Positions 19,270 through 27,932 are shown, numbered from the stretch's first letter. The stretch: 64,000 bases of DNA from Kitasatospora sp. MAA19 (GCF_029894125.1 NZ_JARXYZ010000015.1:62001-126000), one strand, 5' to 3'. Made by a program: numbers and translations. The notes: generated by a model from the sequence alone, not told the origin.

Positions 19270-20501
19270 CGGCGGTTCCCCCGACCACGCGATGCCCGGT
19301 CCTCTCCCCGCAGCCGGTCGATCTGATCGACCCCGACCTCTACCACGCGGGCGGGGCACACGAGGTGTGGCGACGGCTGCGCCGCCACGCCCCGGTGAGC
19401 TGGCAGCCGGTCGGCGACATCGGCTACTGGTCGATCGTCGGTTACGCGGAGGCCAACCGGGTGCTCCGCGACCACGACACGTTCACCTCCGAACAGGGCA
19501 CCCTGCTCAACCTCCTCGGCAAGGGCGACCCCGCCGGCGGCCGGCAGATGGCCGCGACCGACCCGCCCCGGCACTCGCACCTGCGTGGCCCGCTGCAGCA
19601 GGCACTGTCGATCAAGACGGTGGAGAACGACCGGGAGGCCATCCGCCGGGTCGTCGTCGAGCTGCTCCGGCCGTTGGCCGACGGCGGCCCGTTCGACTTC
19701 GCCGCCGCCATGGCCACCCTGCCGATGGCGGTGATCGGCACCATGATGGCGCTACCGGAACAGGACTGGCCGCGGCTGGTCCGGCTCGCCCACGCCTGCA
19801 TCGCCGCGGACGACCCCGAGTTCCAGCTCGCCGCCGGACCACGGGCCACCCTCGTGACCGCCCACCGCGAACTGTTCGCCTACTTCCAGGACATCGTCAC
19901 CGCGCGTCGGCGCGCACCGGGTGACGACCTGATCAGCGTGCTGCTCACCATGGAACTGGACGGACGCCGACTGTCGCCGGGCGAGATCGTGTCCAACTGC
20001 TACAGCCTGCTGCTCGGTGCGACCGTCACCACCGCCCAGCCACCGATCGCGGCGATGGTCGAACTGGCCGGGACCGCGGTCCTGGACGACTGGGCGGCAC
20101 ACCCGGAACTGCTCGGCAGCGGCGTGGAGGAGGCACTGCGATGGGCTTCGCCCACCCAGCACTTCATGCGCCACGCCACCCGCGACGTCGAGATCCGGGG
20201 TGTGCCGATCCCCGCGGGGGACGCGGTCGTCGTGTGGTTGGGGTCGGCCAACCGCGACGAGACCGTGTTCGCCGACCCGGACACCTTCGACATCCGACGG
20301 CGACCCAACAAGCACATCGCGTTCGGCGTCGGCGCGCACTACTGCATCGGACACACCGTCGCACGGGTGGCCCTGCGGATCCTGTTCGCCGAACTGCTCG
20401 GCCGGTTCACCGGATTCGAACTCGCCGGTGCACCGCGGCGCATGCGCTCGAACATCATCGCGGGCTTCTCGCACCTGCCGATCACCGCGCGGACCCGATA
20501 G
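19266..20501 (+). CDS. Cytochrome P450, probable carrier-tethered amino acid hydroxylase
   Basis: A 411-residue bacterial P450 with the K-helix ExxR in EEALR and the haem-binding FxxGxxxCxG in AFGVGAHYCIG. The I-helix segment reads LLGATVTT, with the oxygen-activating Thr present but without the acidic neighbour found in most family members. It is translationally coupled (ATGA) to the A-PCP gene. In systems such as NovH/NovI such a pair oxidises an aminoacyl group while it is bound to the carrier, usually at the beta carbon. I infer the same here. Redox partners are not in the cluster. The family is certain; the regiochemistry is inferred. Confidence 0.92.
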   Translation: MTAVPPTTRCPVLSPQPVDLIDPDLYHAGGAHEVWRRLRRHAPVSWQPVGDIGYWSIVGYAEANRVLRDHDTFTSEQGTLLNLLGKGDPAGGRQMAATDPPRHSHLRGPLQQALSIKTVENDREAIRRVVVELLRPLADGGPFDFAAAMATLPMAVIGTMMALPEQDWPRLVRLAHACIAADDPEFQLAAGPRATLVTAHRELFAYFQDIVTARRRAPGDDLISVLLTMELDGRRLSPGEIVSNCYSLLLGATVTTAQPPIAAMVELAGTAVLDDWAAHPELLGSGVEEALRWASPTQHFMRHATRDVEIRGVPIPAGDAVVVWLGSANRDETVFADPDTFDIRRRPNKHIAFGVGAHYCIGHTVARVALRILFAELLGRFTGFELAGAPRRMRSNIIAGFSHLPITARTR

Positions 20502-20650
20502 GAGCCGGCGCCTCGCCGCCGCCTGCCGCCACCACGGCCGCTGTCACCGCCGCCACCAGCACCACAACCGCCTTCACCACAACCGCCTTCGCCGCTGCCG
20601 GCATCACCGCAGCCGAACCCGAGAAGAAGCCCCCGAACGGAAGGTCATCA

Positions 20651-21409
20651 ATGGACGCTCCGACGGCCCGTACCCGCAACAAGTGGTTCCTGCGCGAGCC
20701 GTCGCCGGTGGCACCGGCGCGGCTGTTCTGCCTGCCCTACTCCGGGTGCGGAGCGAGCATGTACCGCCAGTGGCCGTCATCGGTCGACGGCGTCGAGGTC
20801 TGCCCCGTGCAGCTGCCCGGCCGGGAGAACCGGATGCGCGAGCCCGCCCACACCACCTACGAGGCGCTGGCCGACGACCTCTGCGAAGCGCTGCGCCCCT
20901 ACCTGGACCGTCCCTACGCACTGTTCGGGCACTGCGGCTCCGCGTTGGCGGCGTACGAGACCGCCGTACGGCTGGTCCAGAGGGGCGCTCCCGCCCCGAC
21001 CCAGGTGTTCGTCTCCGCCGAGGTCGCGCCGCAGGACGGCCCCTACGGCCGCTTCCTCGGCATGAGCGACGACGAACTGGCCGCCGAACTGCGCCAGCTC
21101 GTCGCGGAACTGGGCGGCACCCTGGAACCGAGCCTGCTCGCGCTCTACCTCGGCGTCCTGCGGAACGACGTCGACATGAACAAGCGGTATCACGTGGCGC
21201 AGCCGGTCCGGCTGCCGTGCCCGATCACCGCCATCGGCTGGACCGAGGACACGGGCATCGCGCCGTCGCTGATGACCGGCTGGTCGGCCTGCGGCGAAGC
21301 GACCTTCGAACTCCTGGAGGGAGGCCACTACCGCTTCATCGAGGCGCCGGCGGAACTACTGGCGCTCCTGGTCGCGGATCTGACGCCCACCCGGTCCCGC
21401 CCCCTCTGA
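20651..21409 (+). CDS. Type II thioesterase-like alpha/beta hydrolase with Cys nucleophile; candidate aminoacyltransferase
   Basis: A 252-residue protein of the type II thioesterase family: LFCLPYSGCGA near the N-terminus, VQLPGREN, and a catalytic-His region GGHYRFIE near the C-terminus. The nucleophile elbow, normally G-H-S-M-G, reads G93-H-C95-G-S97, so a cysteine sits where the serine should be. Cys-dependent relatives include the aminoacyltransferases SyrC and CmaE, which move an amino acid from an A-PCP protein to another carrier. This cluster contains exactly such a donor (A-PCP) and an acceptor without its own A domain (C-PCP). An editing thioesterase remains the alternative. GGAAGG precedes the ATG; the 149 bp upstream is Thr/Ala-coding-like repeat without a clear gene. 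Confidence 0.85.
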   Translation: MDAPTARTRNKWFLREPSPVAPARLFCLPYSGCGASMYRQWPSSVDGVEVCPVQLPGRENRMREPAHTTYEALADDLCEALRPYLDRPYALFGHCGSALAAYETAVRLVQRGAPAPTQVFVSAEVAPQDGPYGRFLGMSDDELAAELRQLVAELGGTLEPSLLALYLGVLRNDVDMNKRYHVAQPVRLPCPITAIGWTEDTGIAPSLMTGWSACGEATFELLEGGHYRFIEAPAELLALLVADLTPTRSRPL

Positions 21410-21577
21410 CACTCGGCTCAAGGCCTCATGGTGAAGCCTCGCAGCTCGGCTCCCCGGGAGTCAGGTCACACTTCGGCCCGGCAGTTCACTGGGGCATCCA
21501 CCAAGTCCCGCCTGCCGAAGGCCCCTTCAGGCCGACGTACAGCACCTCCCCGCCCCCGCGCGATCGCGGGCCTGGTG

Positions 21578-21616
21578 GCGCCGGGCGACGACGGCGCGCT
21601 CGTCGTCGCCCGGCGC
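21578..21616 (+). terminator. Strong hairpin ending the NRPS operon
   Basis: Perfect 16-bp inverted repeat: arms 21578-21593 and 21601-21616 with a 7-nt loop, about 170 bp after the last NRPS-operon gene and before an oppositely oriented gene remnant. There is no U-run, as is common in streptomycetes. It may stop transcription from both sides. Confidence 0.7.
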
Positions 21617-21643
21617 GGACGGGTTCGACCCGCCCGGTCGTGC

Positions 21644-22130
21644 TCAGGATTCGCGGAGTCGGATGTCGTTGCCGTCGCCCCAGGAGGACACGCCACCGAC
21701 GGAGTCCGTGGTCTCGTAGCAGGTCCTCGGGAAACCGGCGCCCTTGCGCCACTTGGCCTGCTGGCCCTCGCCGCCGAGGGTGTACCGGCCCTTGGCGGCC
21801 CGGCGGGTCAGCTTCACACCGTGGCCCTGGACGAAGGTGCCGTCCGGGTCACTGTTCAGGAAGCCCTGGATCTCATGGCGACCAGTTCCACCAGCGCGTC
21901 GGCGTCGACGTAGCCGGCACGCCGTTTGGCGGTCGCGCGGTACAACGTCTTGAGGACGGCGCCCGCAGCGTCGGGCCTGGCGGGGCGCCAGGCCCTGCCC
22001 GCTCGTCGTGCTCCTCGGCTCCATCCGCCACCCCTCGCCGGGCACCGTCACCTGCTCGTAGACGGGGGGCGTCCTCCTTGGCCCTGGCCTGGTACGCACC
22101 CTCGGGCTGCTTGACGCCCAGGGCCGGCGC
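21644..22130 (-). pseudogene. Multiply frameshifted remnant of an unrecognised protein gene
   Basis: Protein-like sequence can be followed on the minus strand only by changing frame several times: PEGAYQARAKED (about 22120), then VYEQVTVPGEGWRMEP, then LKTLYRATAKRRAGYVDADA, then EIQGFLNSDPDGTFVQGHG and the end YGDG-like SSWGDGNDIRL before a stop at 21644. No start codon and frame gives a continuous product. I do not recognise the family. The last about 80 residues look like a folded domain rich in Gly and Asp. It marks the decaying border to the right of the NRPS cluster. Confidence 0.5.
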
Positions 22131-22237
22131 AGGACGACGGGTGCGCGGGGCCGACGGGTGGAGATTCCGAGTGAGCGGGACGCGGCACGTCGGCATGTCG
22201 GCACGGCAGGCCCGCGGTCGACGGCTAGGACGGACGG

Positions 22238-23107
22238 ATGCGACTTCCCTCACCGGCCGCGCTGCTGGCGGTTCCGCTCGTCATGCTCACCAGCGCCGTC
22301 CACGGCGCCGCGCCCGAATCGGCGGCGGAACCCTCGGCCGCCCGTCCCGCGCCCGTTGCCGTGCCGCCTCCCGTGTCCTCGGAACCACTGCCGGAGTACC
22401 GGTTCACCGGGGCGGGCTTCGACGCCTGTTCGGCCCCGTCGGCGGAGGCGTTGTCCGTCTGGCGCACCGCCTCTCCGTACGGTGCGGTGAACATCTACAG
22501 CAGCGGCAGCCAGCGCCACTGCGAGCAGACCCGGTTGACGCCGCAGTGGGTCGCCATCGTCCGGGCGATGGGATGGAAGCTGGTGCCCACGCACGTCGGG
22601 CTCCAGGCGCCCTGCGCCGAGCGGGAGGACAAACCGCTGCGGATCGACCCGGACCGGGCCGGGGAGCAGGGCGGACGGGAGGCGGGCGAGGCGGCGGCGG
22701 CGTTGCGGGCGCTGGGCCTGGGGCCGGGCAGCCCGGTGTACCTCGACATCGAGGCCTACCCGACGGGCGACGCGGTGTGCAGCCGGGCGGTGGTCGACTT
22801 CACCGTCGGCTGGACCCAGGCCCTGCACGCGGCCGGGTACCGGTCGGGCTTCTACTCCAGCATGAACTCCGGCATCGCGGACGTCGTCGCCGCCGTCCGG
22901 GCCGGACGCGCGCCGATGCCCGACGCGATCTGGTACGCCCGCTGGGACGGGCGCCCCACGACCAGCGGGCAGGCCGGGCTGCCCGACGACCTGTGGACCG
23001 GCCACCGCATCCACCAGTACCGGGGCAGCGCCGACGAGACGTACGGCGGCGTGACCCTCAGCGTCGACCCCGATGCGCTGGACGGGCTGGTAGCCGGCGG
23101 CGCCTGA
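22238..23107 (+). CDS. Secreted DUF1906 (glycoside hydrolase-like) protein
   Basis: A 289-residue protein with a signal peptide (hydrophobic stretch about 5-23 ending in A-x-A) and a Pro/Ala-rich spacer, then a DUF1906 domain of the Rv2525c type: [24 protein letters not shown] with its acidic pair, [18 protein letters not shown] and IHQYRG. These TIM-barrel-like domains resemble GH25-type enzymes and are exported cell-wall-associated proteins; catalytic activity is not established for most. It stands alone between gene remnants. Confidence 0.82.
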   Translation: MRLPSPAALLAVPLVMLTSAVHGAAPESAAEPSAARPAPVAVPPPVSSEPLPEYRFTGAGFDACSAPSAEALSVWRTASPYGAVNIYSSGSQRHCEQTRLTPQWVAIVRAMGWKLVPTHVGLQAPCAEREDKPLRIDPDRAGEQGGREAGEAAAALRALGLGPGSPVYLDIEAYPTGDAVCSRAVVDFTVGWTQALHAAGYRSGFYSSMNSGIADVVAAVRAGRAPMPDAIWYARWDGRPTTSGQAGLPDDLWTGHRIHQYRGSADETYGGVTLSVDPDALDGLVAGGA

Positions 23108-23230
23108 GCCATGACGGGCGGGGCCGGAACGGGCGTGACGGCGTCCTCGCCGTCCAGGCGCTCCAGGGCGCGCTGCGCGGTGTCGTTGCCGTGGCGGCCG
23201 ACGGGCAGCGGCCGGGCCTGTCTCCGCCAC

Positions 23231-23362
23231 TCACACCGTGCCGAACCCCAAGTCGTCGGCCACCTCGACCTGTTCCAGGAAGTTGCGGAACACCGTGGCG
23301 TGCGACGGATGGGCATCGCCTGGCTGCGCCTGCGTCAGGCTGCAGAAGAGGTCGAACTTCAT
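23231..23362 (-). pseudogene. Truncated N-terminus of a luciferase-like monooxygenase
   Basis: A 43-codon reading frame starting at ATG 23360-23362 encodes MKFDLFCSLTQ, then FRNFLEQVEVADDLGFGTV before a TGA. This is the beginning of an LLM-class flavin-dependent oxidoreductase, whose normal length is above 300 residues; nothing resembling the rest follows. Treated as a remnant. The surrounding 23108-23579 holds no other gene I can support. Confidence 0.6.
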
Positions 23363-23579
23363 CCGCTTTTCTCCGGATAGGGGCCCGCGGTGGACCGGTC
23401 TCGCCCGCAGGTTCGCATGCCGATGCGCGCTCCTTCTCTCCAGTCCCGGCCGTCACTGGTACTCGTCGCGCACACCGACCGGGTGTGCGGCCTGAGCCGG
23501 GCATCGGATCTGCGGAGCGCGGCGGCCGAGCTCCCGGGCCTGCTGACCAGTGAAAACCAGTGAGCACGGTTCTCGCAGG

Positions 23580-24629
23580 TCAGCCGGCCAGCGGCGGGTT
23601 CAGCCGGGCGAAGGCCTCCTGGCGCCGGTAGGGGAAGTACGGGTACGGCGCGGTGCGGGCGCTCGCCGCGTCCAGCCGGGCGACCTGCTCGTCGGTCAGC
23701 GACCAGCCGACCGCGCCGAGGTTCTGCCGCAGCTGCTCCTCGTTGCGGGCGCCGATGATGACCGAGGAGACGGTCGGGCGGCGCAGCAGCCAGTTGATCG
23801 CGATCTGCGGGATGCTGCGGCCGGTCTCGGCGGCGATCTCGTCGAGCACGTCGACCACCTGGTAGAGCAGCTCGTCCTCGACCGGCGGGCCGTAGTCGGC
23901 GGTGTCGTGCAGGCGGCTGCCGGCCGGGAGCGGCCGGCCACGCCGGATCCGGCCGGTGAGGCGGCCCCAGCCGAGCGGGCTCCAGACCAGGGCGCCGACG
24001 CCCTCCTCCTGGGCGAGCGGCATGAGCTCCCACTCGTAGTCGCGGCCGACCAGCGAGTAGTAGACCTGGTGGGCGGCGTAGCGGGGGCGGCCGTAGCGCT
24101 CGGAGACGGCCAGGGACTTCATCAGCTGCCAGCCGGAGAAGTTGGAGACGCCGGTGTAGCGGATCTTGCCGGCCCGGACCAGGTCGTCCAGGGTGGCCAG
24201 CACCTCCTCGATCGGGGTGCCGGCGTCGAAGGCGTGGAGCTGGAAGAGGTCGAGGTAGTCGGTGTCGAGGCGGCGCAGCGCGTCGTCCACGGCCTTGGTG
24301 AGGCGGGCCCGGGAGGTGCCGGCGTCCTGCGGGCCGTCGCCGGTGGGCAGGCCGGCCTTGGTGGAGACGAGCACCTGGTCGCGGCGGCCGCGGATGGCCT
24401 GGCCGAGGACCTCCTCGGAGGCGCCGTCGGAGTAGACGTCGGCGGTGTCGAACAGGGTGACTCCGGCGTCGATGGCGATGTCGAGCAGGCGGCGGGCCTC
24501 CTGGACGTCGGTGGTGCCCCAGGCGCCGAACAGCGGTCCGCGGCCGCCGAAGGTGCCGGTGCCGAGGCTGAGCGCGGGGACCTTGAGTCCGGACGAGCCG
24601 AGTCGGCGGTATTCCATGGCGGTTTCCAT
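23580..24629 (-). CDS. Aldo/keto reductase
   Basis: A 349-residue NADPH-dependent aldo/keto reductase with the catalytic tetrad recognisable: Asp and Tyr in FDTADVYSDG, Lys in VSTKAG and His in LFQLHAFD. The cofactor-binding SPLGWG and SSVIIGAR regions are also visible. Length and motif spacing fit the bacterial AKR11/12-type groups, which reduce aldehydes and ketones of uncertain physiological identity. ATG 24627-24629 is preceded by GGGGAG at good distance. It is divergent from a TetR gene and separated from it only by two operator-like repeats, so repression by that TetR is likely. Confidence 0.92.
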   Translation of the reverse strand: METAMEYRRLGSSGLKVPALSLGTGTFGGRGPLFGAWGTTDVQEARRLLDIAIDAGVTLFDTADVYSDGASEEVLGQAIRGRRDQVLVSTKAGLPTGDGPQDAGTSRARLTKAVDDALRRLDTDYLDLFQLHAFDAGTPIEEVLATLDDLVRAGKIRYTGVSNFSGWQLMKSLAVSERYGRPRYAAHQVYYSLVGRDYEWELMPLAQEEGVGALVWSPLGWGRLTGRIRRGRPLPAGSRLHDTADYGPPVEDELLYQVVDVLDEIAAETGRSIPQIAINWLLRRPTVSSVIIGARNEEQLRQNLGAVGWSLTDEQVARLDAASARTAPYPYFPYRRQEAFARLNPPLAG

Positions 24630-24650
24630 GACAGTTCTCCCCTCAAAACC

Positions 24651-24732
24651 CCTTAACGGGATTACCATTCCGTTAGGATGACTCGACCCTACCAGGGTGC
24701 GCCGACCTAATGGAACAGGAATCCCGTTAATG
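24651..24732. promoter_or_regulatory. Paired operator-like repeats between AKR and TetR genes
   Basis: Two about 27-bp sites face each other: 24651-24677 (CCTTAACGGGATTACC...) and its near reverse complement at 24706-24732 (...GGAATCCCGTTAATG). The shared half-sites are CCTAAYGGAA and ATCCCGTTAA. The second copy covers the TetR start codon and the first lies in the reductase leader, the usual layout for a self-regulating TetR repressor of a divergent target. Confidence 0.72.
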
Positions 24733-25419
24733 ACTGCCGAGCCCCCCGCGCCGGACACTCCGGAGACCCCCGCCCCCGGAACGGCCACCCCTGGGACCCC
24801 CACCCCCGGGACGGCCACCCCCGGGACGGTCCGCCCAGGCGGCCGTACCGCCCGGGTCCGCGCCGCCGTCCTGCGGGCCGCCGAGGACGCCCTGGTCGAG
24901 CACGGCTTCAGCGGCCTCGACCTCGGCGACGTCGCGCAGCGGGCCGAGGTCGGCCGGACCACCGTCTACCGCCGCTGGGGCACCACCTCCGCGCTGGTCG
25001 CCGACCTGCTCACGGACATGGCCGAGCAGTCGCTGCCGCGCACCCGCACCGGTTCCCTCGCCGAGGACCTGCGGGCCAACGCCCGGCTCGTCCAGCGCAC
25101 GCTCGCCGACCCCCGACAGGGGGCACTGTTCCGCGCGGTGATCGTGGCCGCCACCTGCGACCCGGGCGCCGCCGAGGCCCTGCGGCGCTTCTACCTGCGC
25201 CGGGTCGAGGAGTGGGCGCCGTGCGTCACCGAGGCCGTCGAGCGCGGCGAACTCCCGCCCGACACCGATGAGTTCGAGGCGGTCCGGGCCGTCTCCGCAC
25301 CCCTCTACTACCGGATGCTCACCACCGCCGAGCCCCTCGACGAGGCCGCCGCGGACCGCGCCGCGGCCGCCGCCGAGGCCGCCGCCCGGGCGGGGGCGTA
25401 CCGGCGGCAGGACATCTGA
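24730..25419 (+). CDS. TetR family transcriptional regulator
   Basis: A 229-residue regulator with a Pro/Gly/Thr-rich repeat N-terminus (about 1-38), then a TetR helix-turn-helix: AALRAAEDALVEHGFSG-like helix, LGDVAQRAEVGRTTVYRRWG recognition region, and an all-helical ligand/dimer domain. The ATG follows the operator-like repeat directly and is the only start that leaves the operator outside most of the coding region. It probably represses itself and the divergent aldo/keto reductase. The inducer is unknown. Confidence 0.9.
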   Translation: MTAEPPAPDTPETPAPGTATPGTPTPGTATPGTVRPGGRTARVRAAVLRAAEDALVEHGFSGLDLGDVAQRAEVGRTTVYRRWGTTSALVADLLTDMAEQSLPRTRTGSLAEDLRANARLVQRTLADPRQGALFRAVIVAATCDPGAAEALRRFYLRRVEEWAPCVTEAVERGELPPDTDEFEAVRAVSAPLYYRMLTTAEPLDEAAADRAAAAAEAAARAGAYRRQDI

Positions 25420-25424
25420 GAACG

Positions 25425-25463
25425 CCGCAGGCCGCGCAGTTCGTCGAACTGCGCGGCCTGCGG
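25425..25463. terminator. Bidirectional hairpin terminator
   Basis: A 19-bp perfect inverted repeat (CCGCAGGCCGCGCAGTTCG and its complement, arms 25425-25443 and 25445-25463) lies 5 bp after the TetR stop and 46 bp from the end of the convergent TerD-domain gene, so it can serve both. Confidence 0.82.
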
Positions 25464-25509
25464 TACACCGAGCCCGGTGGCGCCCTCCGGGGTCCGCCGG
25501 GCGAGCGGT

Positions 25510-26586
25510 CTAGAAGAAGCTGTCGTCGTCGCCCTCGTAGTAGTTGTTCACGACCACCTCCGGCGCGTCGTCGCTGAACGCCTCGTTGAGCAGCGCGCCG
25601 CCGACCAGGCCGGCCGCGCCCGCGCCGATCAGGGCGCCGGTGCCGAAGCGGCGGCCGCCCTGGGCCGACTGCCCCTGGGCGGGCTGGCCCTGACCCGGCA
25701 CCTGCGGGTACCCCTGCTGGACCTGCTGCGGGTAGCCGGCCTGCGGCGGGGTGTAGAACGGCGGCACGGTGGTCTGCACCCGCTGGGCGCAGGCGGCGCA
25801 GGCCTCGATCTGGCGCGGCACGCCCCACTGCGGCGACCACAGCACCGCCGTCGAGCCGAGGCCGTGCGAGGGGTCGAAGAAACACGTCACGGGGGAACTC
25901 CCTGCTGCTGGCTGGGTCATCGGGACAGCGGGCGGCGCGGTGGGCAAAGCCGGCACAGCGGCCGCGATCGGGGCCGGAGCCGCAGCCGGGGCCGCCGGGG
26001 CCGGGGTCGCGGGCGCGGCGGGCGCCGGCTGCAGGACGTCCACGCCGAAGTCGCCGGCGATGCCCGCGAGCCCCGACGCGTACCCCTGCCCGACGGCCCG
26101 GAACTTCCAGTCCGTGCCGTGCCGGTAGAGCTCGCCGAACACCATCGCCGTCTCGCTGCCGGACTCCGACACCACGTCGTACCGGGCCACCTCGACGCCG
26201 CCGTCCGGGTCGGCGAGCCGGACGTACGCACCCCGGACCTGCCCGAAGCTCTGGCGCCGCTGCGCCGCGTCGTAGATCGCCACCGCGAAGACGATCTTCT
26301 CCACCCCGGCGGCGACGTCCGCGAGCCGGACGTCGATCTGCTCCTGGTCACCGCCGTCGGCGCTGCCGCCCTGGTGGCGGACCGAGCCGTCCGGGCTCTG
26401 CAGGTTGTTGAAGAAGACGAAGTGCTGGTCCGAGACGACCTTCCCGGAGGCGTCGCAGAGCAGCGCGCTGGCGTCCAGGTCGTACCCGGCGCCGGCCGTC
26501 CAGCCGAGGCCGACCCGCACGACCCGCACCCCGGGGGCCTGCTTACCCAGGGAGACGTTGCCGCCCTTCGTCAGGGCCACACTCAT
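25510..26586 (-). CDS. TerD-domain stress protein with Pro/Ala-rich and zinc-finger-like C-terminal extension
   Basis: Residues 1-190 form a complete TerD domain (MSVALTKGGNVSL, LGWTAG, DLDASALL, VFFNNLQSPDGSV, GGDQEQIDVRL), a calcium-binding fold tied to tellurite and general stress. It continues with a Pro/Ala linker (about 195-240), a Cys-containing segment (CFFDPSHG ... CAACAQR) like a small metal ribbon, a Gln/Gly/Pro stretch, a glycine-rich hydrophobic helix (GTGALIGAGAAG) and an acidic end. At 358 residues it is about twice a simple TerD. A GGAGGAAG ribosome site precedes the ATG. Possible membrane-associated or multi-domain Ter system component. Confidence 0.87.
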   Translation of the reverse strand: MSVALTKGGNVSLGKQAPGVRVVRVGLGWTAGAGYDLDASALLCDASGKVVSDQHFVFFNNLQSPDGSVRHQGGSADGGDQEQIDVRLADVAAGVEKIVFAVAIYDAAQRRQSFGQVRGAYVRLADPDGGVEVARYDVVSESGSETAMVFGELYRHGTDWKFRAVGQGYASGLAGIAGDFGVDVLQPAPAAPATPAPAAPAAAPAPIAAAVPALPTAPPAVPMTQPAAGSSPVTCFFDPSHGLGSTAVLWSPQWGVPRQIEACAACAQRVQTTVPPFYTPPQAGYPQQVQQGYPQVPGQGQPAQGQSAQGGRRFGTGALIGAGAAGLVGGALLNEAFSDDAPEVVVNNYYEGDDDSFF

Positions 26587-26677
26587 GGGACTTCCTCCAC
26601 AACCGTCCGAATACCGCTGCTTGCGCCGTTCGACCACGACAACGCTGTAGAACTCGCGCCGGTTCCCGACCGCGGAC

Positions 26678-27862
26678 TCAGTACCGGACGGGAAGTTCCA
26701 GCAGGCCACGGGCCCTCAGGGTCGGGCGGTGGCGCAGCTGCTCGGCCGGTACGTCCAGGGCGAGGTCGGGGAAGCGGCGCAGCAGCACGGTCAGCGCGAC
26801 AGCGGTCTCCATCCGGGCCAGCGGCGCGCCCAGGCAGTAGTGGATGCCGTGACCGAGGGCGAGGTGGCCGCTCTCGCGGCGGCGCAGGTCGAGCCGGTCG
26901 GGGTCGGTGAACTGCTCGGGGTCCCAGTTGGCGGAGGCGAGGGCGAGCAGCACGGTCTCGCCGGCCGGGACGGTGACGTCGCCGATGGTGACGTCCTCGC
27001 GCGGGAAGCGGCGGATGGCCAGTGGCGCGGGGCCGTCGAAGCGGGCGAACTCCTCGACGGCGCCGGCGATGAGCTCCGGTTCGTCGCGCAGGGCGGCGAG
27101 CTGCTCGGGGTGGGTGAGCAGCGCGAGGACGGCGTTGGCGATGAGGTGGACGGTGTTCTCGTAGCCGGCGAAGAGGATGAGGAAGGCGAGGGACGTCAGT
27201 TCGTCCTCGCTGAGCCGGTCCTGTTCGTCGCGGACGGCGATCAGGTCGGAGAGCAGGTCGTCGCCCGGCTCGGTGCGCTTGCGGTCGATCAGGCCGGTGA
27301 AGAAGCCGAGCATCGCCTTGACGGCGGCGCGGGCCTGCTCGGGGCGCGAGGGGTCCGGGGTGATCAGCGTGTCGGTCCAGGCCCGGAAGTCGTGCCGGTC
27401 GTCCTCGGGGACGCCGAGCAGGTCGCAGATGACGGTGATCGGCAGCGGCGCGGCGTAGGCGGCGAGCAGGTCGGCGCGGCCCAGGGGCGCCACGGTGTCG
27501 AGCAGTTGCTCGGCGACGCGCTCGATCGGCCCGCGCAGGGCGCTGATCCGGCGCGGGGTGAAGGCCTGGACGACGAGGCGGCGGATGCGGGTGTGGTCGG
27601 GCGGGTCCATGTTCAGCAGGTTGGCGTCCAGCGCGGGCGGCAGCGCGAAGCCCCGGTAGTTGCCGGGCGCGGCGTGCGCCTTGTCGAGGGCCAGCCGGGG
27701 GTCGGCGAGGGCCTGGCGCACGTCCGGGTAGCGGGTCACCAGCCAGACGGGGAGTCCGTCCGGGCCGACGACCCGGTGGACGGGCGCATCGGCGCGCAGC
27801 TGGGTGTAGCCGCCGCAGGGGTCGGCGATCAGGGCCTTCATGCTCAGGTCACGGGGTGTCAC
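26678..27862 (-). CDS. Cytochrome P450
   Basis: A 394-residue bacterial P450 (CYP105/107-like length) with the I-helix AGYENT, K-helix ExxR in EEFAR and a haem loop LALGHGIHYCLG. The first position of the haem loop signature, almost always Phe, is Leu here; the Cys is intact. The GTG at 27862 is used; an in-frame ATG at 27841 is possible. It stands alone, divergent from the secreted C15-like gene, with no ferredoxin beside it. Substrate unknown. Confidence 0.9.
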   Translation of the reverse strand: MTPRDLSMKALIADPCGGYTQLRADAPVHRVVGPDGLPVWLVTRYPDVRQALADPRLALDKAHAAPGNYRGFALPPALDANLLNMDPPDHTRIRRLVVQAFTPRRISALRGPIERVAEQLLDTVAPLGRADLLAAYAAPLPITVICDLLGVPEDDRHDFRAWTDTLITPDPSRPEQARAAVKAMLGFFTGLIDRKRTEPGDDLLSDLIAVRDEQDRLSEDELTSLAFLILFAGYENTVHLIANAVLALLTHPEQLAALRDEPELIAGAVEEFARFDGPAPLAIRRFPREDVTIGDVTVPAGETVLLALASANWDPEQFTDPDRLDLRRRESGHLALGHGIHYCLGAPLARMETAVALTVLLRRFPDLALDVPAEQLRHRPTLRARGLLELPVRY

Positions 27863-27932
27863 CTGGTCAGCCTACGGGTACGGCGAGGGCCCTCTGGCGG
27901 GGCGTCAGTCTCCGGACCTATTGTCAGGTGAC

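Noticed and set aside
20502-20650. N-terminal extension or small gene between P450 and Cys hydrolase
   Set aside because: Thr/Ala-rich repeat translation with no start; the ATG at 20651 has a proper GGAAGG site.
21428-21913. A 161-codon plus-strand ORF after the NRPS operon
   Set aside because: It runs through the terminator hairpin and antisense to the gene remnant, without homologous features.
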